From the NCBI RefSeq assembly GCF_035982055.1, contig NZ_CP108427.1, positions 9,981,001 to 10,045,000 of the forward strand: a stretch of 64,000 nt of DNA. Reading direction: 5' to 3'. The notes below the pieces were generated by a model. It saw nothing but the letters and a program-made list of their open reading frames with translations. It did not search any database and was not told the DNA's origin. A program made the position numbers and the translations under genes. Source of the DNA: Streptomyces sp. NBC_01288. GTDB lineage: Bacteria; Actinomycetota; Actinomycetes; Streptomycetales; Streptomycetaceae. Below, one piece after another: positions 41,485-50,367 of this stretch; the stretch's first letter is position 1, and each line of letters begins with the position of its first letter.

Positions 41485-42503
41485 CGCTCGCGAACACGGA
41501 ATCACTCACCCGCTGGCTGGACGACCAGGGCATCGCCCCCGGCGAACCCGTCGAGACGTCGTACATCTCCGGCGGAACCTCCAACGACATCTACGGCATC
41601 CGGCGCGGCGACCGCAGCATGGTGCTGCGCAAACCGCCGGAGAAGGTTCCGCCGGGGCGCAACGAGACCATGCTCCGTGAATACCGCGTTCTCAACGCGC
41701 TCAACGGCACGGACGTCCCGCACCCCGAGGCGATCGCCGTGTGCGACGACACGAGCGTGCTCGGTTCCTGCTTCTATCTCATGGCACACGTCGACGGCTG
41801 GTCGCCGATGAACACCGACGGCTGGCCCGAGCCGTTCCTCGGCGACCTGTCCCTGCGTTCGGGCCTTGCGTACCAACTCGTCGAGGGCATCGCCAAGTTG
41901 GGCAACGTGGATTGGCGGGCCCAGGGTCTTGAAGGCTTCGGCCGGCCTGACGGCTTCCACGACCGGCAGGTCGACCGCTGGCTCGCCCACCTGGCCGAGT
42001 TCAGGTTCCGCGAGATACCCGGACTGGAGAACGCCGCTGCCTGGCTGCGGGAACACCGTCCCGCCCACTGGGAACCCGGCATCATCCACGGCGACTACCA
42101 GTTCGCCAACGTCATGTTCCAGCACGGCGCGCCCGCCAAGCTCGCGGCCCTCGTCGACTTCGAAATGGCCACCGTGGGCGACCCGTTGCTCGACCTCGGC
42201 TGGGTCATCATGGGCTGGCCGGACGCCGACGAGGACCGCACCCAGAAGGGCTACGTCGACTACACCGGCATGCCCGACCGCGCCGACCTGCTGGAGCACT
42301 ACGCCAAGGTCAGCGGGCGCGACGTCAGCGAGATCGACTACTACGTGATCCTCGCCCGGTTCAAGATGGCCATCGTCCTCGAAGGCGGCTACGCCCGTCA
42401 CGTCAGGGGCGAGGGCGGCAACCCGAAGATGGCCCACTACGGCGACGTCGTGCTCCAGATGGCGGCCCAGGCGGCCGAACTCGCCGCGACGACCCGGCTA
42501 TGA
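41481..42503 (+). CDS. Aminoglycoside-phosphotransferase-fold kinase, ACAD10/11 partner type
   Basis: A 340-residue APH-fold kinase. ATP and catalytic motifs are visible: the Lys-containing MVLRKPPEKVPPG region with REYRVLNAL, the Brenner motif HGDYQFANVMF and the metal motif DFEMATVGDP. This form (PPGRN...REYRV...HGDYxxxN) is that of ACAD10/11 kinase domains and LvaA, rather than of antibiotic-resistance kinases. It is translationally coupled to the ACAD gene (GTGA) and overlaps the next oxidoreductase gene by ATGA, so phosphorylation of a hydroxyacyl-CoA is the inferred role. Confidence 0.86.
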   Translation: MTLANTESLTRWLDDQGIAPGEPVETSYISGGTSNDIYGIRRGDRSMVLRKPPEKVPPGRNETMLREYRVLNALNGTDVPHPEAIAVCDDTSVLGSCFYLMAHVDGWSPMNTDGWPEPFLGDLSLRSGLAYQLVEGIAKLGNVDWRAQGLEGFGRPDGFHDRQVDRWLAHLAEFRFREIPGLENAAAWLREHRPAHWEPGIIHGDYQFANVMFQHGAPAKLAALVDFEMATVGDPLLDLGWVIMGWPDADEDRTQKGYVDYTGMPDRADLLEHYAKVSGRDVSEIDYYVILARFKMAIVLEGGYARHVRGEGGNPKMAHYGDVVLQMAAQAAELAATTRL

Positions 42504-43471
42504 GAGCCGCCCGCTGCAACGCCGTCGGCGGCCCGGTGGTCGTCGAGGACATCCCCGAACCGGTCGTACCTGAAGGGGAGTCGGCCGGGCCGGAGGGTGG
42601 CATCCCGGTCGACGTGCACTACGCCGCCGTCAACTTCGCCGACGTCCTCGTCATCGACGGCGCCTACCAGGTGAAGGCGGAGCCGCCCTTCACCCCCGGC
42701 AGCGAGTTCGCCGGTGTGGTCGCCGCCTCCGCGAACGGATTCGAGAAGGGCGAGCGGGTCTTCGGGTCGATGTTCGTCGGCGCCTTCGCCGAACGCGTCA
42801 CCGCACGGTCGGCCGGCTTGAGCCGTATCCCCGAGGGAATCCCCACCGAGCGCGCGGCGGCCTTCGGGGTCAGCCACGCCACCGCCTTCGACGCCCTCCG
42901 CCTGGTCGCCGACGTACAGCCGGGTGAGCGGGTCGCCGTTCTCGGTGCGGCCGGCGGGGTCGGGCTCGCGACCGTCGAACTCGCCGCGCTGCTCGGCGCG
43001 GAGGTCGTCGCCGTCGCCTCGACGGAGGAGAAGCGAAGGGCGTGCGCCGAGCAGGGCGCGCGGCTGACCCTGCCGTACGACGATCTGAAGCGGAGCCTGC
43101 GGGACGCGGGCGGTGCCGATGTCGTGATCGACCCCGTCGGCGGGCCGTACGCGGAGGAGGCGTTGCGGGCGATGCGCTGGGGCGGACGGTTCGTGAGCGT
43201 GGGGTTCGCGAGCGGGGAGATCCCGCGTATCCCGCTCAACCTCCCGATGCTCAAAGGTGTCACCCTGCACGGCTTCGACCTCGGCGGCTGGGCGCGGCAC
43301 CGGCGGGACGACCTGGTCGCCGCCCGCACCGAACTCCACGGACTGTTCGCCGCCGGGACGATCCGGCCCCGCGTCCACGCCGTGTATCCGCTCGCCGACG
43401 TCGCCGAGGCTCTCAGCTTGGGCCGCCGCGCCATCGGCAAGGTCCTTCTGGAGGTCGCGCATGGAGTTTGA
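42500..43471 (+). CDS. Quinone oxidoreductase (QOR)-like NADPH dehydrogenase
   Basis: A 323-residue medium-chain reductase without the zinc ligands of alcohol dehydrogenases. The GroES-like N-terminal domain has PFTPGSEFAGVV; the cofactor domain has VLGAAGGVGLATVELA. It probably reduces an enoyl or quinone group using NADPH. It overlaps the kinase gene before (ATGA) and the small acyl-CoA dehydrogenase gene after by 11 bases, so all are co-translated in the degradation operon. Confidence 0.88.
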   Translation: MRAARCNAVGGPVVVEDIPEPVVPEGESAGPEGGIPVDVHYAAVNFADVLVIDGAYQVKAEPPFTPGSEFAGVVAASANGFEKGERVFGSMFVGAFAERVTARSAGLSRIPEGIPTERAAAFGVSHATAFDALRLVADVQPGERVAVLGAAGGVGLATVELAALLGAEVVAVASTEEKRRACAEQGARLTLPYDDLKRSLRDAGGADVVIDPVGGPYAEEALRAMRWGGRFVSVGFASGEIPRIPLNLPMLKGVTLHGFDLGGWARHRRDDLVAARTELHGLFAAGTIRPRVHAVYPLADVAEALSLGRRAIGKVLLEVAHGV

Positions 43472-44312
43472 GTTCGACGACGAACAGCGGCTGCTCCAGC
43501 GAGTGGTCCGCGAAACGGTCACCAAGTCACGGTCCCTGCCCGAGAAGCAACTCTGGGACACCTATCTGGAGTTGGGCTGGCTCGAAGCCCCGCCGGTGGA
43601 ACTGGCCATCGTTCTGGAGGAGTTGGGTTACGTAGCCGATCCGACGCCCTTCCTCGCCACGGCGACCTGGTTCGCGCCGCTGGCCGGGCGGCTTCCGCGC
43701 GGCTCGGGCACCGGTGTCTTCGACGGGGAGGGAAAGTTCGTCCTCGACGCCGACCGCGCGGACGAGATCGCGATTCTCACCTCCGAGGGCGTGGTCGTAC
43801 GGGACGGAAAGGACCTGGCGGCCGAGCGGCTTTCGGTGTTCGACCCGACCCTGCACATCGCCCGGGTGGACGTGCCTGACCTGGTCGCCGGCGTACCGGA
43901 CCTGGCCCTGATGGGCCTGGCGGTGAGCACCGTGGGCAGTTGCCGGCGCATCCTCGACCTGGTCGTCGCCCATGTGAAGCAACGGCACCAATTCGGCGTC
44001 CCCATCGGCTCGTTCCAGGCGGTCAAGCACAAGGCCGCCGACATGTACGTCGCGATCGAACGCGCCAAGGTGCTCGCCTACTTTTCCGCGCTCACCATCG
44101 CCGAGGACGACCCACGCCGCGGCCGGGCCGCAGCGATGGCCAAAGCCGCCGCCGGAGACTGCCAACGGGTCTGTTTCCAGAACGGGTTCCAGCTCTTCGG
44201 GGCCATGGGCTACACGTGGGAGAACGAGCTGCAGATCCATCTCAAGCGGGCCAAGGCCGGGGACCTGCTCCTCGGTACGGCGTCCGAGCACAGGAAGGCG
44301 CTGCTGGTATGA
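43461..44312 (+). CDS. Acyl-CoA dehydrogenase, small subunit
   Basis: A 283-residue short acyl-CoA dehydrogenase. The N-terminal and middle domains are reduced and divergent, but the C-terminal FAD-contact block RHQFGVPIGSFQAVKHKAAD and FGAMGYTWENELQIHLKRA are intact. Such short forms act as one half of alpha2beta2 enzymes, for example the FadE/ChsE heteromers of actinobacterial steroid breakdown. The larger partner gene follows directly with an ATGA overlap. Confidence 0.88.
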   Translation: MEFEFDDEQRLLQRVVRETVTKSRSLPEKQLWDTYLELGWLEAPPVELAIVLEELGYVADPTPFLATATWFAPLAGRLPRGSGTGVFDGEGKFVLDADRADEIAILTSEGVVVRDGKDLAAERLSVFDPTLHIARVDVPDLVAGVPDLALMGLAVSTVGSCRRILDLVVAHVKQRHQFGVPIGSFQAVKHKAADMYVAIERAKVLAYFSALTIAEDDPRRGRAAAMAKAAAGDCQRVCFQNGFQLFGAMGYTWENELQIHLKRAKAGDLLLGTASEHRKALLV

Positions 44313-45457
44313 GGCTGGCCCCCGACCCCGAGGTCGAGAAGTTCCGCGCCGATTTCAGCGACTTCCTCGACGCCCACCTGCCCGCACCCGAAGAGGCCAC
44401 GGTCCGCTCCAAGTCCAGTGCGGACATACCCGATTGGGCCCGGCACTGGCAGCGCAAGCTCTTCGACGCGGGCTGGCTGCTGCCCGCCCAGCCGCCCGAG
44501 TACGGCGGCCGCAACGCCACCCTGCCTCAAGTCGTCGCCCACCTGGAGGAGTTGTCCCGGCGGCGGATCTACCACAGCTTCAACCCGCAGGGCCTCAACA
44601 TCATCGCGGCCTCGCTGCTCACCTTCGGTACCGAGCAACAGAAACGCGACTGGGCCGTACCCCTGCTGCGCGCCGAGATCACCGCGTCGCTCGGCATGAG
44701 CGAACCCGGAGCCGGCTCCGACCTGGCCGGGCTGCGCACCCGCGCGGCCCTTGAAGGCGACCACTTCGTCGTCAACGGACAGAAGGTGTGGACCTCGGGC
44801 GCGCACGACGCCGACGTCCTGCTCACCTTCGTCCGCACCGACCCCGAGGCCCCCAAGCACAAGGGGATCAGCGTCCTGCTCATCCCCACCGACTCCGAGG
44901 GCCTGGTCCGGCGGCCGTTCGGGTCGATCGCCGCGCCGGACGACCTCGACTTCAACGAGGTGTTCTTCACCGACGTCCACGTCCCGAAGGAGAACCTCGT
45001 CGGCCCCCTCAACGAGGGCTGGCGCGTGGCCAACGGCTCGCTCGGCCACGAACGGACCCTGCTGTGGGTGCACTACGCCGAGCGGATGGACGCCCTGATC
45101 AATGACGCGGCCTGCGACGAGGAGTGGCACGCCACCCTCCAAATGGACGTCCAGGCACTGCGGTTGCTCGGCTACCGGCTCCTCGGCCCCGACCGGAATC
45201 CGGTGGAGATCTCGGTGCTCAAACTGCTCGGCTCCGAGGCCGCGCAGAGCGCCGAACTGCACGCCCTCGAACAGCACGGCGCCGAGGCGCTGTTGCACCC
45301 GGTGCAGACAGGGCCGTACACCCATATGAACTTGGAGACGTTCAACGCCAGTTGGTTCGAAAGGTACGCGCGCAGCTTCGGCGGGACGATCGCCGGCGGC
45401 ACGTCCGAGATCCAGCGCAACATCATCGCCGAGCGCATCCTCGGCCTGCCCCGCTAG
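44309..45457 (+). CDS. Acyl-CoA dehydrogenase, large subunit
   Basis: A 382-residue acyl-CoA dehydrogenase with full three-domain layout: substrate/FAD motifs ASLGMSEPGAGSDLAGL and VVNGQKVWTSGAHDAD, and the C-terminal GGTIAGGTSEIQRNIIAERI. Beside the shortened gene upstream it probably forms a heteromeric dehydrogenase for a bulky CoA ester. The operon then supplies an enoyl-CoA hydratase for the next step. Confidence 0.92.
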   Translation: MRLAPDPEVEKFRADFSDFLDAHLPAPEEATVRSKSSADIPDWARHWQRKLFDAGWLLPAQPPEYGGRNATLPQVVAHLEELSRRRIYHSFNPQGLNIIAASLLTFGTEQQKRDWAVPLLRAEITASLGMSEPGAGSDLAGLRTRAALEGDHFVVNGQKVWTSGAHDADVLLTFVRTDPEAPKHKGISVLLIPTDSEGLVRRPFGSIAAPDDLDFNEVFFTDVHVPKENLVGPLNEGWRVANGSLGHERTLLWVHYAERMDALINDAACDEEWHATLQMDVQALRLLGYRLLGPDRNPVEISVLKLLGSEAAQSAELHALEQHGAEALLHPVQTGPYTHMNLETFNASWFERYARSFGGTIAGGTSEIQRNIIAERILGLPR

Positions 45458-45508
45458 AGCCGTCAGCCCAGAGAGCCGACACACCAGAGCCGACAGAGGA
45501 CAAGACGC

Positions 45509-46300
45509 ATGGACGAGATCCTGTACGAGGTCGACGGCCGGGTGGGGATCATCACCCTCAACCGGCCCGAGGTCGCCAACGCGCAGAACAGTGAACTCCT
45601 CGACGCCCTGGACGCGGCCTGGAGCCGGGCCGCGGCCGACGAGGACGTGAAGGTCATTCTCCTGAAGGCCAACGGCAAGCACTTCTCCTCGGGACACGAC
45701 CTGAAGGACCGCTGGCCGGCGCCGAAGGAGATCACCCTGGAGTGGATCTACAGCGCCGAGACCCGCCGGTACCTGGAGTACACCCTGCGCTGGCGCAACG
45801 TGCCCAAGCCGACGATCGCGGCCGTGCAGGGCAAGTGCATCGCGGGTGGACTGATGCTCTGCTGGCCCTGCGACCTGATCGTGGCCGCCGAGAACGCCGA
45901 ATTCTCCGACCCCGTCGTCCACATGGGCATCGGGGGAGTCGAATACCACGGCCACACCTGGGAGTTGGGCCCGCGCAAGGCGAAGGAGATCCTCTTCACC
46001 GGACGGGCCGTGACCGCCGAGGAGGCGGAGCGGGTCGGCATGGTGAACAAGGTCGTCCCGCTCGACCAACTGGTCACCGAGGCCCTGGAGTTGGCCCACC
46101 AGATTGCCCGGATGCCGTCCTTCGGACTGCGCCAGGCGAAGCGGGCCGTCAACCAGAGTCTCGACGTCCAGGGCTTCTACGCCGCCATCCAGTCCGTGTT
46201 CGACATCCACGAGACGGGACACGGGAACGCACTGAGCGTGAGCGGATATCCCATTCTCACGCAGCTCGACGCCATGAAGGAACGCATCAAGGGCCAGTAG
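45509..46300 (+). CDS. Enoyl-CoA hydratase/isomerase family protein
   Basis: A 263-residue crotonase-fold protein. The oxyanion-hole motifs HFSSGHDLKD and GKCIAGGLMLCWPCDL are clear, and NRPEVANAQN lies near the N-terminus. The usual catalytic Glu region reads MGIGGVEYHGHTW. It hydrates the enoyl-CoA made by the dehydrogenases encoded just before it and is the last gene of this operon. The downstream SDR gene is convergent. Confidence 0.9.
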   Translation: MDEILYEVDGRVGIITLNRPEVANAQNSELLDALDAAWSRAAADEDVKVILLKANGKHFSSGHDLKDRWPAPKEITLEWIYSAETRRYLEYTLRWRNVPKPTIAAVQGKCIAGGLMLCWPCDLIVAAENAEFSDPVVHMGIGGVEYHGHTWELGPRKAKEILFTGRAVTAEEAERVGMVNKVVPLDQLVTEALELAHQIARMPSFGLRQAKRAVNQSLDVQGFYAAIQSVFDIHETGHGNALSVSGYPILTQLDAMKERIKGQ

Positions 46301-46336
46301 GCCGGGCCGCCGGGTCGGTGGACCGGGCCGAGACCG

Positions 46337-47140
46337 TCACTGTTCCTTGTGCGCGGTCGCGCCCCGGCTCATCGCCAGGACCGCGTCTCGGCGGCTCAAC
46401 GCCCCGAACGGTGAACCGCCGGTCGGGGTGGGGCTGCCGCAGATCCAGGTCGGACCGTCGGAGAGATGGTCGAGCGCCTCGGCGGCCACATCGTCGGGAT
46501 CGGCCAAGTCGCCGCCGTAGGAGCCCCCTTGGACGCCTTCGGTCCGGCGCAGGGACGGGGTGTCGGTCCTGCCGAGCACCAGCCCGAGGACGTCCACCCC
46601 GCTGCCCTGCCACTCCGCCCACAGGCTCTCCGCGAGGATGAGGTCGAAGGCCTTCGACGCGCCGTAGGCGGCGAGTGTGGCGCCACCCGCCCATGCGGCG
46701 CCCGAGGTCACCAGGACCACGGCTCCCCGCTTGCGCGCCACCATCGGGCCGCCGAAGCGGTAGGCCGCTTCGAGTACGGCGGTGCAGTTGCGCCGCACCA
46801 GCCCGAGGTGGGTGTCGAGGTCCTTGTCGAGGAACGGGACGCTGCGGTCGTCGCTGCCCGCGTTGTACACGAAGAGGCCGACCTCCAGCCCGGCGGTCGC
46901 CTCCTCCAGCTCCGCCAGGGCAGTTGAGGAGGTGAGGTCGAGGGCGACGGTCCGGACCTCGACGCCGTAGCGTGCGCGGATCTCGTCGGCGGACGCCTCC
47001 AGCACGGGCAGGCGCCGGGCCACCAGCACCACGTTCATCCCCTGGGCGGCCAGCCGGTGGGCGAACGCGGCACCCACCCCGTCCGACCCGCCGGCGACGA
47101 CACCCCACGGCCCGTACTTGCTCGCGAGAGATTCAGCCAC
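46337..47140 (-). CDS. Short-chain dehydrogenase/reductase
   Basis: A 267-residue SDR with an atypical cofactor motif GGSDGVGAAFAHRL, the NAG motif (YNAGSDD) and the active site Ser (TSGAAWAG) with YGASK. It oxidises a hydroxy or reduces an oxo group of a pathway intermediate; the C-terminal tail is longer than usual. It is the last gene of a leftward group with the HIBADH-like, SnoaL-like and alcohol dehydrogenase genes, after a 90-base gap. Confidence 0.87.
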   Translation of the reverse strand: MAESLASKYGPWGVVAGGSDGVGAAFAHRLAAQGMNVVLVARRLPVLEASADEIRARYGVEVRTVALDLTSSTALAELEEATAGLEVGLFVYNAGSDDRSVPFLDKDLDTHLGLVRRNCTAVLEAAYRFGGPMVARKRGAVVLVTSGAAWAGGATLAAYGASKAFDLILAESLWAEWQGSGVDVLGLVLGRTDTPSLRRTEGVQGGSYGGDLADPDDVAAEALDHLSDGPTWICGSPTPTGGSPFGALSRRDAVLAMSRGATAHKEQ

Positions 47141-47230
47141 TTCGCACTCCTCATTCAGGTAATCGAAATTCGGGTAGTCGCAGCAAAAGCGTCAACAGGG
47201 CAGCATTGGCGCGGAGTTCGCATGCCTGCG

Positions 47231-48058
47231 TCATGACGGCGGCCGTTGGAGAACCTTCTTCTCGACCGCGTCCGACGACAGCACCGTCCCGATGATCCCA
47301 AGGTCGGCACCGGTGCTGCGCGCGACCTCGCGTACCACGGCGACGTCCTTGCTCATCAGGTCCGCGAGCCGCACCGCGACCGAGTCGACCGACCCGCCAC
47401 TCGCGACGACACCGAGCGCCCGACTGGCACCGCTGCCGTGTTGCAGGGCCGCGAGAATCACCTTCTCGTCGATGCCCAGCGACCCCGCCACCCGCACCGC
47501 GTCGACCGCGAGCCCGACCTGTGCCACGAACAGGGCGTTGTTGACGAGCTTGACCCGCTGACCGTTGCCGGCCGGTCCCACGAACATGACCGGCGAGGCA
47601 TACGTCTCCAACAGCGGGCGGATCTGTTCCAGTTGGGCCTCGTCCCCGCCTACCCACAGGGTGAGGCGGCCCGCGGCGATGTCGTGCGGTCCGCCCGAGA
47701 GTGCGGCGTCCAGCACTCGGACATCGCGCTCCGCGCCCGCTTCGGCGAGCAGGCGGGCGGTTCCGGGGGCGGAGGTGGTGTGCTGGACGAGCGTCGCCCC
47801 CGCCGCCATGGCCGCGATGGCACCGTGAGGGCCGAGGCACACCGATCGCACCTGCTCGTCCGTCAGTACGACGACGAACACCGCGTCGGCGTCGCGCACA
47901 GTCGCTTCGATTGTGTCGGCCGAACTCGGCCCGTCCGCCTCGGCGTCGGCGTGCGTCTCCGGGTGGCGTGAGTGGACGGTGACGTCATGTCCCGCGGCCA
48001 CGAGGCGCTCGACGATCGGCCGCCCCATGCGGCCCGACCCGATGATCCCGATCTTCAA
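47231..48058 (-). CDS. 3-hydroxyisobutyrate dehydrogenase-like (beta-hydroxyacid) oxidoreductase
   Basis: A 275-residue beta-hydroxyacid dehydrogenase: N-terminal NAD-binding GIIGSGRMGRPIVERL, substrate motif DAALSGGPHDIAAG, and the catalytic Lys in GPAGNGQRVKLVNNAL. It oxidises a 3-hydroxy acid or reduces a semialdehyde. The start overlaps the stop of the SnoaL-like gene by 4 bases, so the two are coupled. Confidence 0.88.
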   Translation of the reverse strand: MKIGIIGSGRMGRPIVERLVAAGHDVTVHSRHPETHADAEADGPSSADTIEATVRDADAVFVVVLTDEQVRSVCLGPHGAIAAMAAGATLVQHTTSAPGTARLLAEAGAERDVRVLDAALSGGPHDIAAGRLTLWVGGDEAQLEQIRPLLETYASPVMFVGPAGNGQRVKLVNNALFVAQVGLAVDAVRVAGSLGIDEKVILAALQHGSGASRALGVVASGGSVDSVAVRLADLMSKDVAVVREVARSTGADLGIIGTVLSSDAVEKKVLQRPPS

Positions 48059-48582
48059 CTCTCCTCCAGGTGGAGCGAGTTGGAGGACGGTGCCAGCATC
48101 GCGCGCGGTCCCTCGGTGCCGTCGAGGTTGGCGTTGACCCGCTCGGCTATCCGCCAGCCCTCCGAAGTGCGCACCCAGCGCCAGGTGTTGGCGGAGACCT
48201 GAAACACCCAGAACCGTCCGGCGTCGGCGTCCCAGCGCAGGTGCAGCGCGTGGCTACGGCCGGTGGCGTGGTCGCCGTCGACGACGACGTGCGGCGCGGT
48301 CAGCACGTGACCGCAGCCGTTGTGGATCACGCTCTGGTGGTTGGGTCCGTGGACCATGCCGGCGATGCCGTCGTGGCCCTCCATCCGCAGATGGGGGACC
48401 GCGTCGAAGACGCCGTCCTCGGTCCACAGCCCCGCCGCGGCATCTCCGGAGCCGCTGTCGACCGCGGGTCCGTACTGGGCGACGAGCTGGGTGATCTCGA
48501 CCTGGTCCTCCAAGGCACGCACCTTCGCCGCCAACGATTCGACGGTGGCGCGCAGTTGGGCAAGTTCGTCGGTCTCGCTCAT
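48055..48582 (-). CDS. SnoaL/NTF2-like protein
   Basis: A 175-residue protein with an N-terminal coiled-coil-like helix (about residues 5-30) and a SnoaL-like NTF2 fold, with LVAQYGPAVDSGSGDAAAGL, VIHNGCGHVLTAPH and the strand region RWVRTSEGWRIAERVN. Members with the segment TEDGVFDA are often dehydratase or isomerase-like enzymes in steroid and aromatic catabolism. It is coupled to the dehydrogenase gene downstream and lies 6 bases from the alcohol dehydrogenase gene. Confidence 0.82.
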   Translation of the reverse strand: MSETDELAQLRATVESLAAKVRALEDQVEITQLVAQYGPAVDSGSGDAAAGLWTEDGVFDAVPHLRMEGHDGIAGMVHGPNHQSVIHNGCGHVLTAPHVVVDGDHATGRSHALHLRWDADAGRFWVFQVSANTWRWVRTSEGWRIAERVNANLDGTEGPRAMLAPSSNSLHLEES

Positions 48583-48588
48583 GAGTGT

Positions 48589-49611
48589 TCAGCTCCCTGG
48601 TACGACGATGATGCGGGCCGGCCCGTCGGCGTCCCGTGCGGCGTCGAGCGCGGCCGGCACCCCGTCGAGCCCGACGGTGTGGCCGAGCATCGGCCCGACA
48701 TCGAGGCCGCCGGAGCAGACCGCCCGGAACGCCTCGTCCCAGTGGTCCATCGACGGGCCGCCCCCGAACTGGATGTTGAGCCCCTTCCGCTTCGCGGTCA
48801 GGGTGTGCAGATGGTCGCCCTCCGGCGGACCGCCGACGGAGAAGATCCGGGTTCCGCGCTCGCAGCCCTTGATGATCGAGTCGAGAACGCCGGGGACGCC
48901 GACGCACTCGAACACGACACAACTCGCCTGTGGACCGGCCGCGTTGCGCCACGCCTCGTACGGCGAGACCTCGGCCGGGTCGACGACCACGTCGGCGCCC
49001 ATCGCCAGCGCGGTCGCACGACGTGACGCCACGAGGTCGGCCGCCACGATCGGGCCGACACCGAGGTTCTTGAGCCGGCCGATCGCCGAGAGGGCGATGG
49101 CCCCGCAGCCGATGACCAACGCCGCCTCTTTCACGGTCAGTTGGGCGCGGGACGCGGTCGACCAGCCCACCGAGATCGCGTCGGCGACACACACGATCTC
49201 GCTCGGTAGGTCCGACACCACGACCCGGGTGATGGCCTCGGTCAGCAGGAACAACTCCCCGAACCCGCCCGGTGCTTCGGGGCTCTGGCCGATGATCCTG
49301 CGGCCGGCCGGGGTGGCCAGCACGGGCAGCGAACTCACCCGCGTCCCGACCGGGATCCGCCGCTCGGTACCGGGGCCGTAGTCCACGACCTCGGCGCAGT
49401 ACTCGTGACCCATCACGATGTCGACGTCCTGGTCGTACGTCGACATCCCGCTGTCGTCGTCGGCGCCCGCCTCCGGATGGTCCATGAAGTGCAGATCCGA
49501 CGCGCAGATCCCGCACGCCAGCGAGCGGACGAGGAGTTGGCCCGGTCCGGGGACCGGATCGTCGACGGTCCGCGCCTCGACGCTCCCGCCCCGCAGTACA
49601 GCAGCACGCAT
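48589..49611 (-). CDS. Zinc-dependent medium-chain alcohol dehydrogenase
   Basis: A 340-residue MDR protein. The catalytic zinc ligands are visible in CGICASDLHF and GHEYCAEV; the structural four-Cys loop is missing, replaced by a short insertion. The cofactor motif is VIGCGAIALSAIG. It oxidises an alcohol with NAD. The ATG after GGAGGAG was chosen. It starts a leftward operon with the SnoaL- and HIBADH-like genes and is divergent from a TetR gene, whose control region contains inverted repeats. Confidence 0.87.
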   Translation of the reverse strand: MRAAVLRGGSVEARTVDDPVPGPGQLLVRSLACGICASDLHFMDHPEAGADDDSGMSTYDQDVDIVMGHEYCAEVVDYGPGTERRIPVGTRVSSLPVLATPAGRRIIGQSPEAPGGFGELFLLTEAITRVVVSDLPSEIVCVADAISVGWSTASRAQLTVKEAALVIGCGAIALSAIGRLKNLGVGPIVAADLVASRRATALAMGADVVVDPAEVSPYEAWRNAAGPQASCVVFECVGVPGVLDSIIKGCERGTRIFSVGGPPEGDHLHTLTAKRKGLNIQFGGGPSMDHWDEAFRAVCSGGLDVGPMLGHTVGLDGVPAALDAARDADGPARIIVVPGS

Positions 49612-49628
49612 CAGACTCTCCTCCGCAC

Positions 49629-49652
49629 TCCGAAGTCCGTCCCCTTCGGACT
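49629..49652. promoter_or_regulatory. Overlapping inverted repeats in the ADH/TetR divergent promoter
   Basis: TCCGAAG (49629) pairs with CTTCGGA (49644), and AGTCCG (49634) pairs with CGGACT (49647). A TATAAT that could be the -10 of the TetR gene is at 49689-49694. Probable site for the adjacent TetR protein; weak evidence. Confidence 0.4.
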
Positions 49653-49733
49653 GTAGCCACACAGAGGCAATTACAGAAGACAGTCTCCTATAATTAAGAA
49701 CGCGGAACACCGCCCGGTCACTACAATCACGGC

Positions 49734-50327
49734 ATGGCAGAACCGCGCCGCGCCCCGGGCCGTCCACGGGACACGAGCATCAACGAACGGGCCCTCGCGG
49801 CAACGCGCGAACTCCTCGTCCAGCGCGGCTTCGACGCGACGACGATCCAGGCGGTCGCGGAACACTCCGGTGTGCACGCCTCCGCCATCTACCGCCGCTG
49901 GCCGTCCCGGATCGAGCTGATCGAAGAGGCCACGTTCCCCGGACTCAGCCCGTTGAGCGTCCAACCGACGGGGGACCTGCGACGCGACCTCCGCCGGTTC
50001 GTGCGTGCCTACTTGGCGGCCTTCGGCGCGCCCGCGGCCCGTGCCGCCGCGGCCGGCCTCTTCGCGCACTCCCAGACGTCGAACACGCCCCGGCCGCCGG
50101 AGATGCTGCTGCGCGTGTCGGCGCGACCGCAGTTCCAGGACATCCTGCGCGCCGCGCCGACCGGGACCGTCGACCCCGCCGTGGACCCGGACGACGTCTT
50201 CGACATGCTCCTCGGCGCCGTACTGACCCGCACCCTCCTGTCCACGGTCACGGCCCGCAACCGTCCCGTCGAGCGCACGGTCGACATGATCGTGCGGATG
50301 CTACGACCCTTCGACGGGCCGGTGTGA
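49734..50327 (+). CDS. TetR-family transcriptional regulator
   Basis: A 197-residue TetR protein with an HTH at about residues 15-60 (ALAATRELLVQRGFDATTIQ, then HSGVHASAIYRRWPSRIEL). The C-terminal ligand domain resembles the TetR_C_11-like group. It is divergent from the alcohol dehydrogenase operon, which it probably represses. The TATAAT element 40 bases upstream fits its promoter. Confidence 0.92.
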   Translation: MAEPRRAPGRPRDTSINERALAATRELLVQRGFDATTIQAVAEHSGVHASAIYRRWPSRIELIEEATFPGLSPLSVQPTGDLRRDLRRFVRAYLAAFGAPAARAAAAGLFAHSQTSNTPRPPEMLLRVSARPQFQDILRAAPTGTVDPAVDPDDVFDMLLGAVLTRTLLSTVTARNRPVERTVDMIVRMLRPFDGPV

Positions 50328-50335
50328 TCAACTCC

Positions 50336-50367
50336 CGCCGCTGGCATGGGCGTTGGAGTCAGCGGCG
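50336..50367. terminator. Possible hairpin between convergent TetR and amidohydrolase genes
   Basis: CGCCGCTG pairs perfectly with CAGCGGCG across a 16-base loop; the 3' arm overlaps the end of the amidohydrolase gene. The long loop makes it only a moderate candidate. Confidence 0.4.

Noticed and set aside
41481-42503. Aminoglycoside resistance kinase
   Set aside because: The motif pattern and coupling to an ACAD10/11-like dehydrogenase point to acyl-CoA metabolism; no resistance context.
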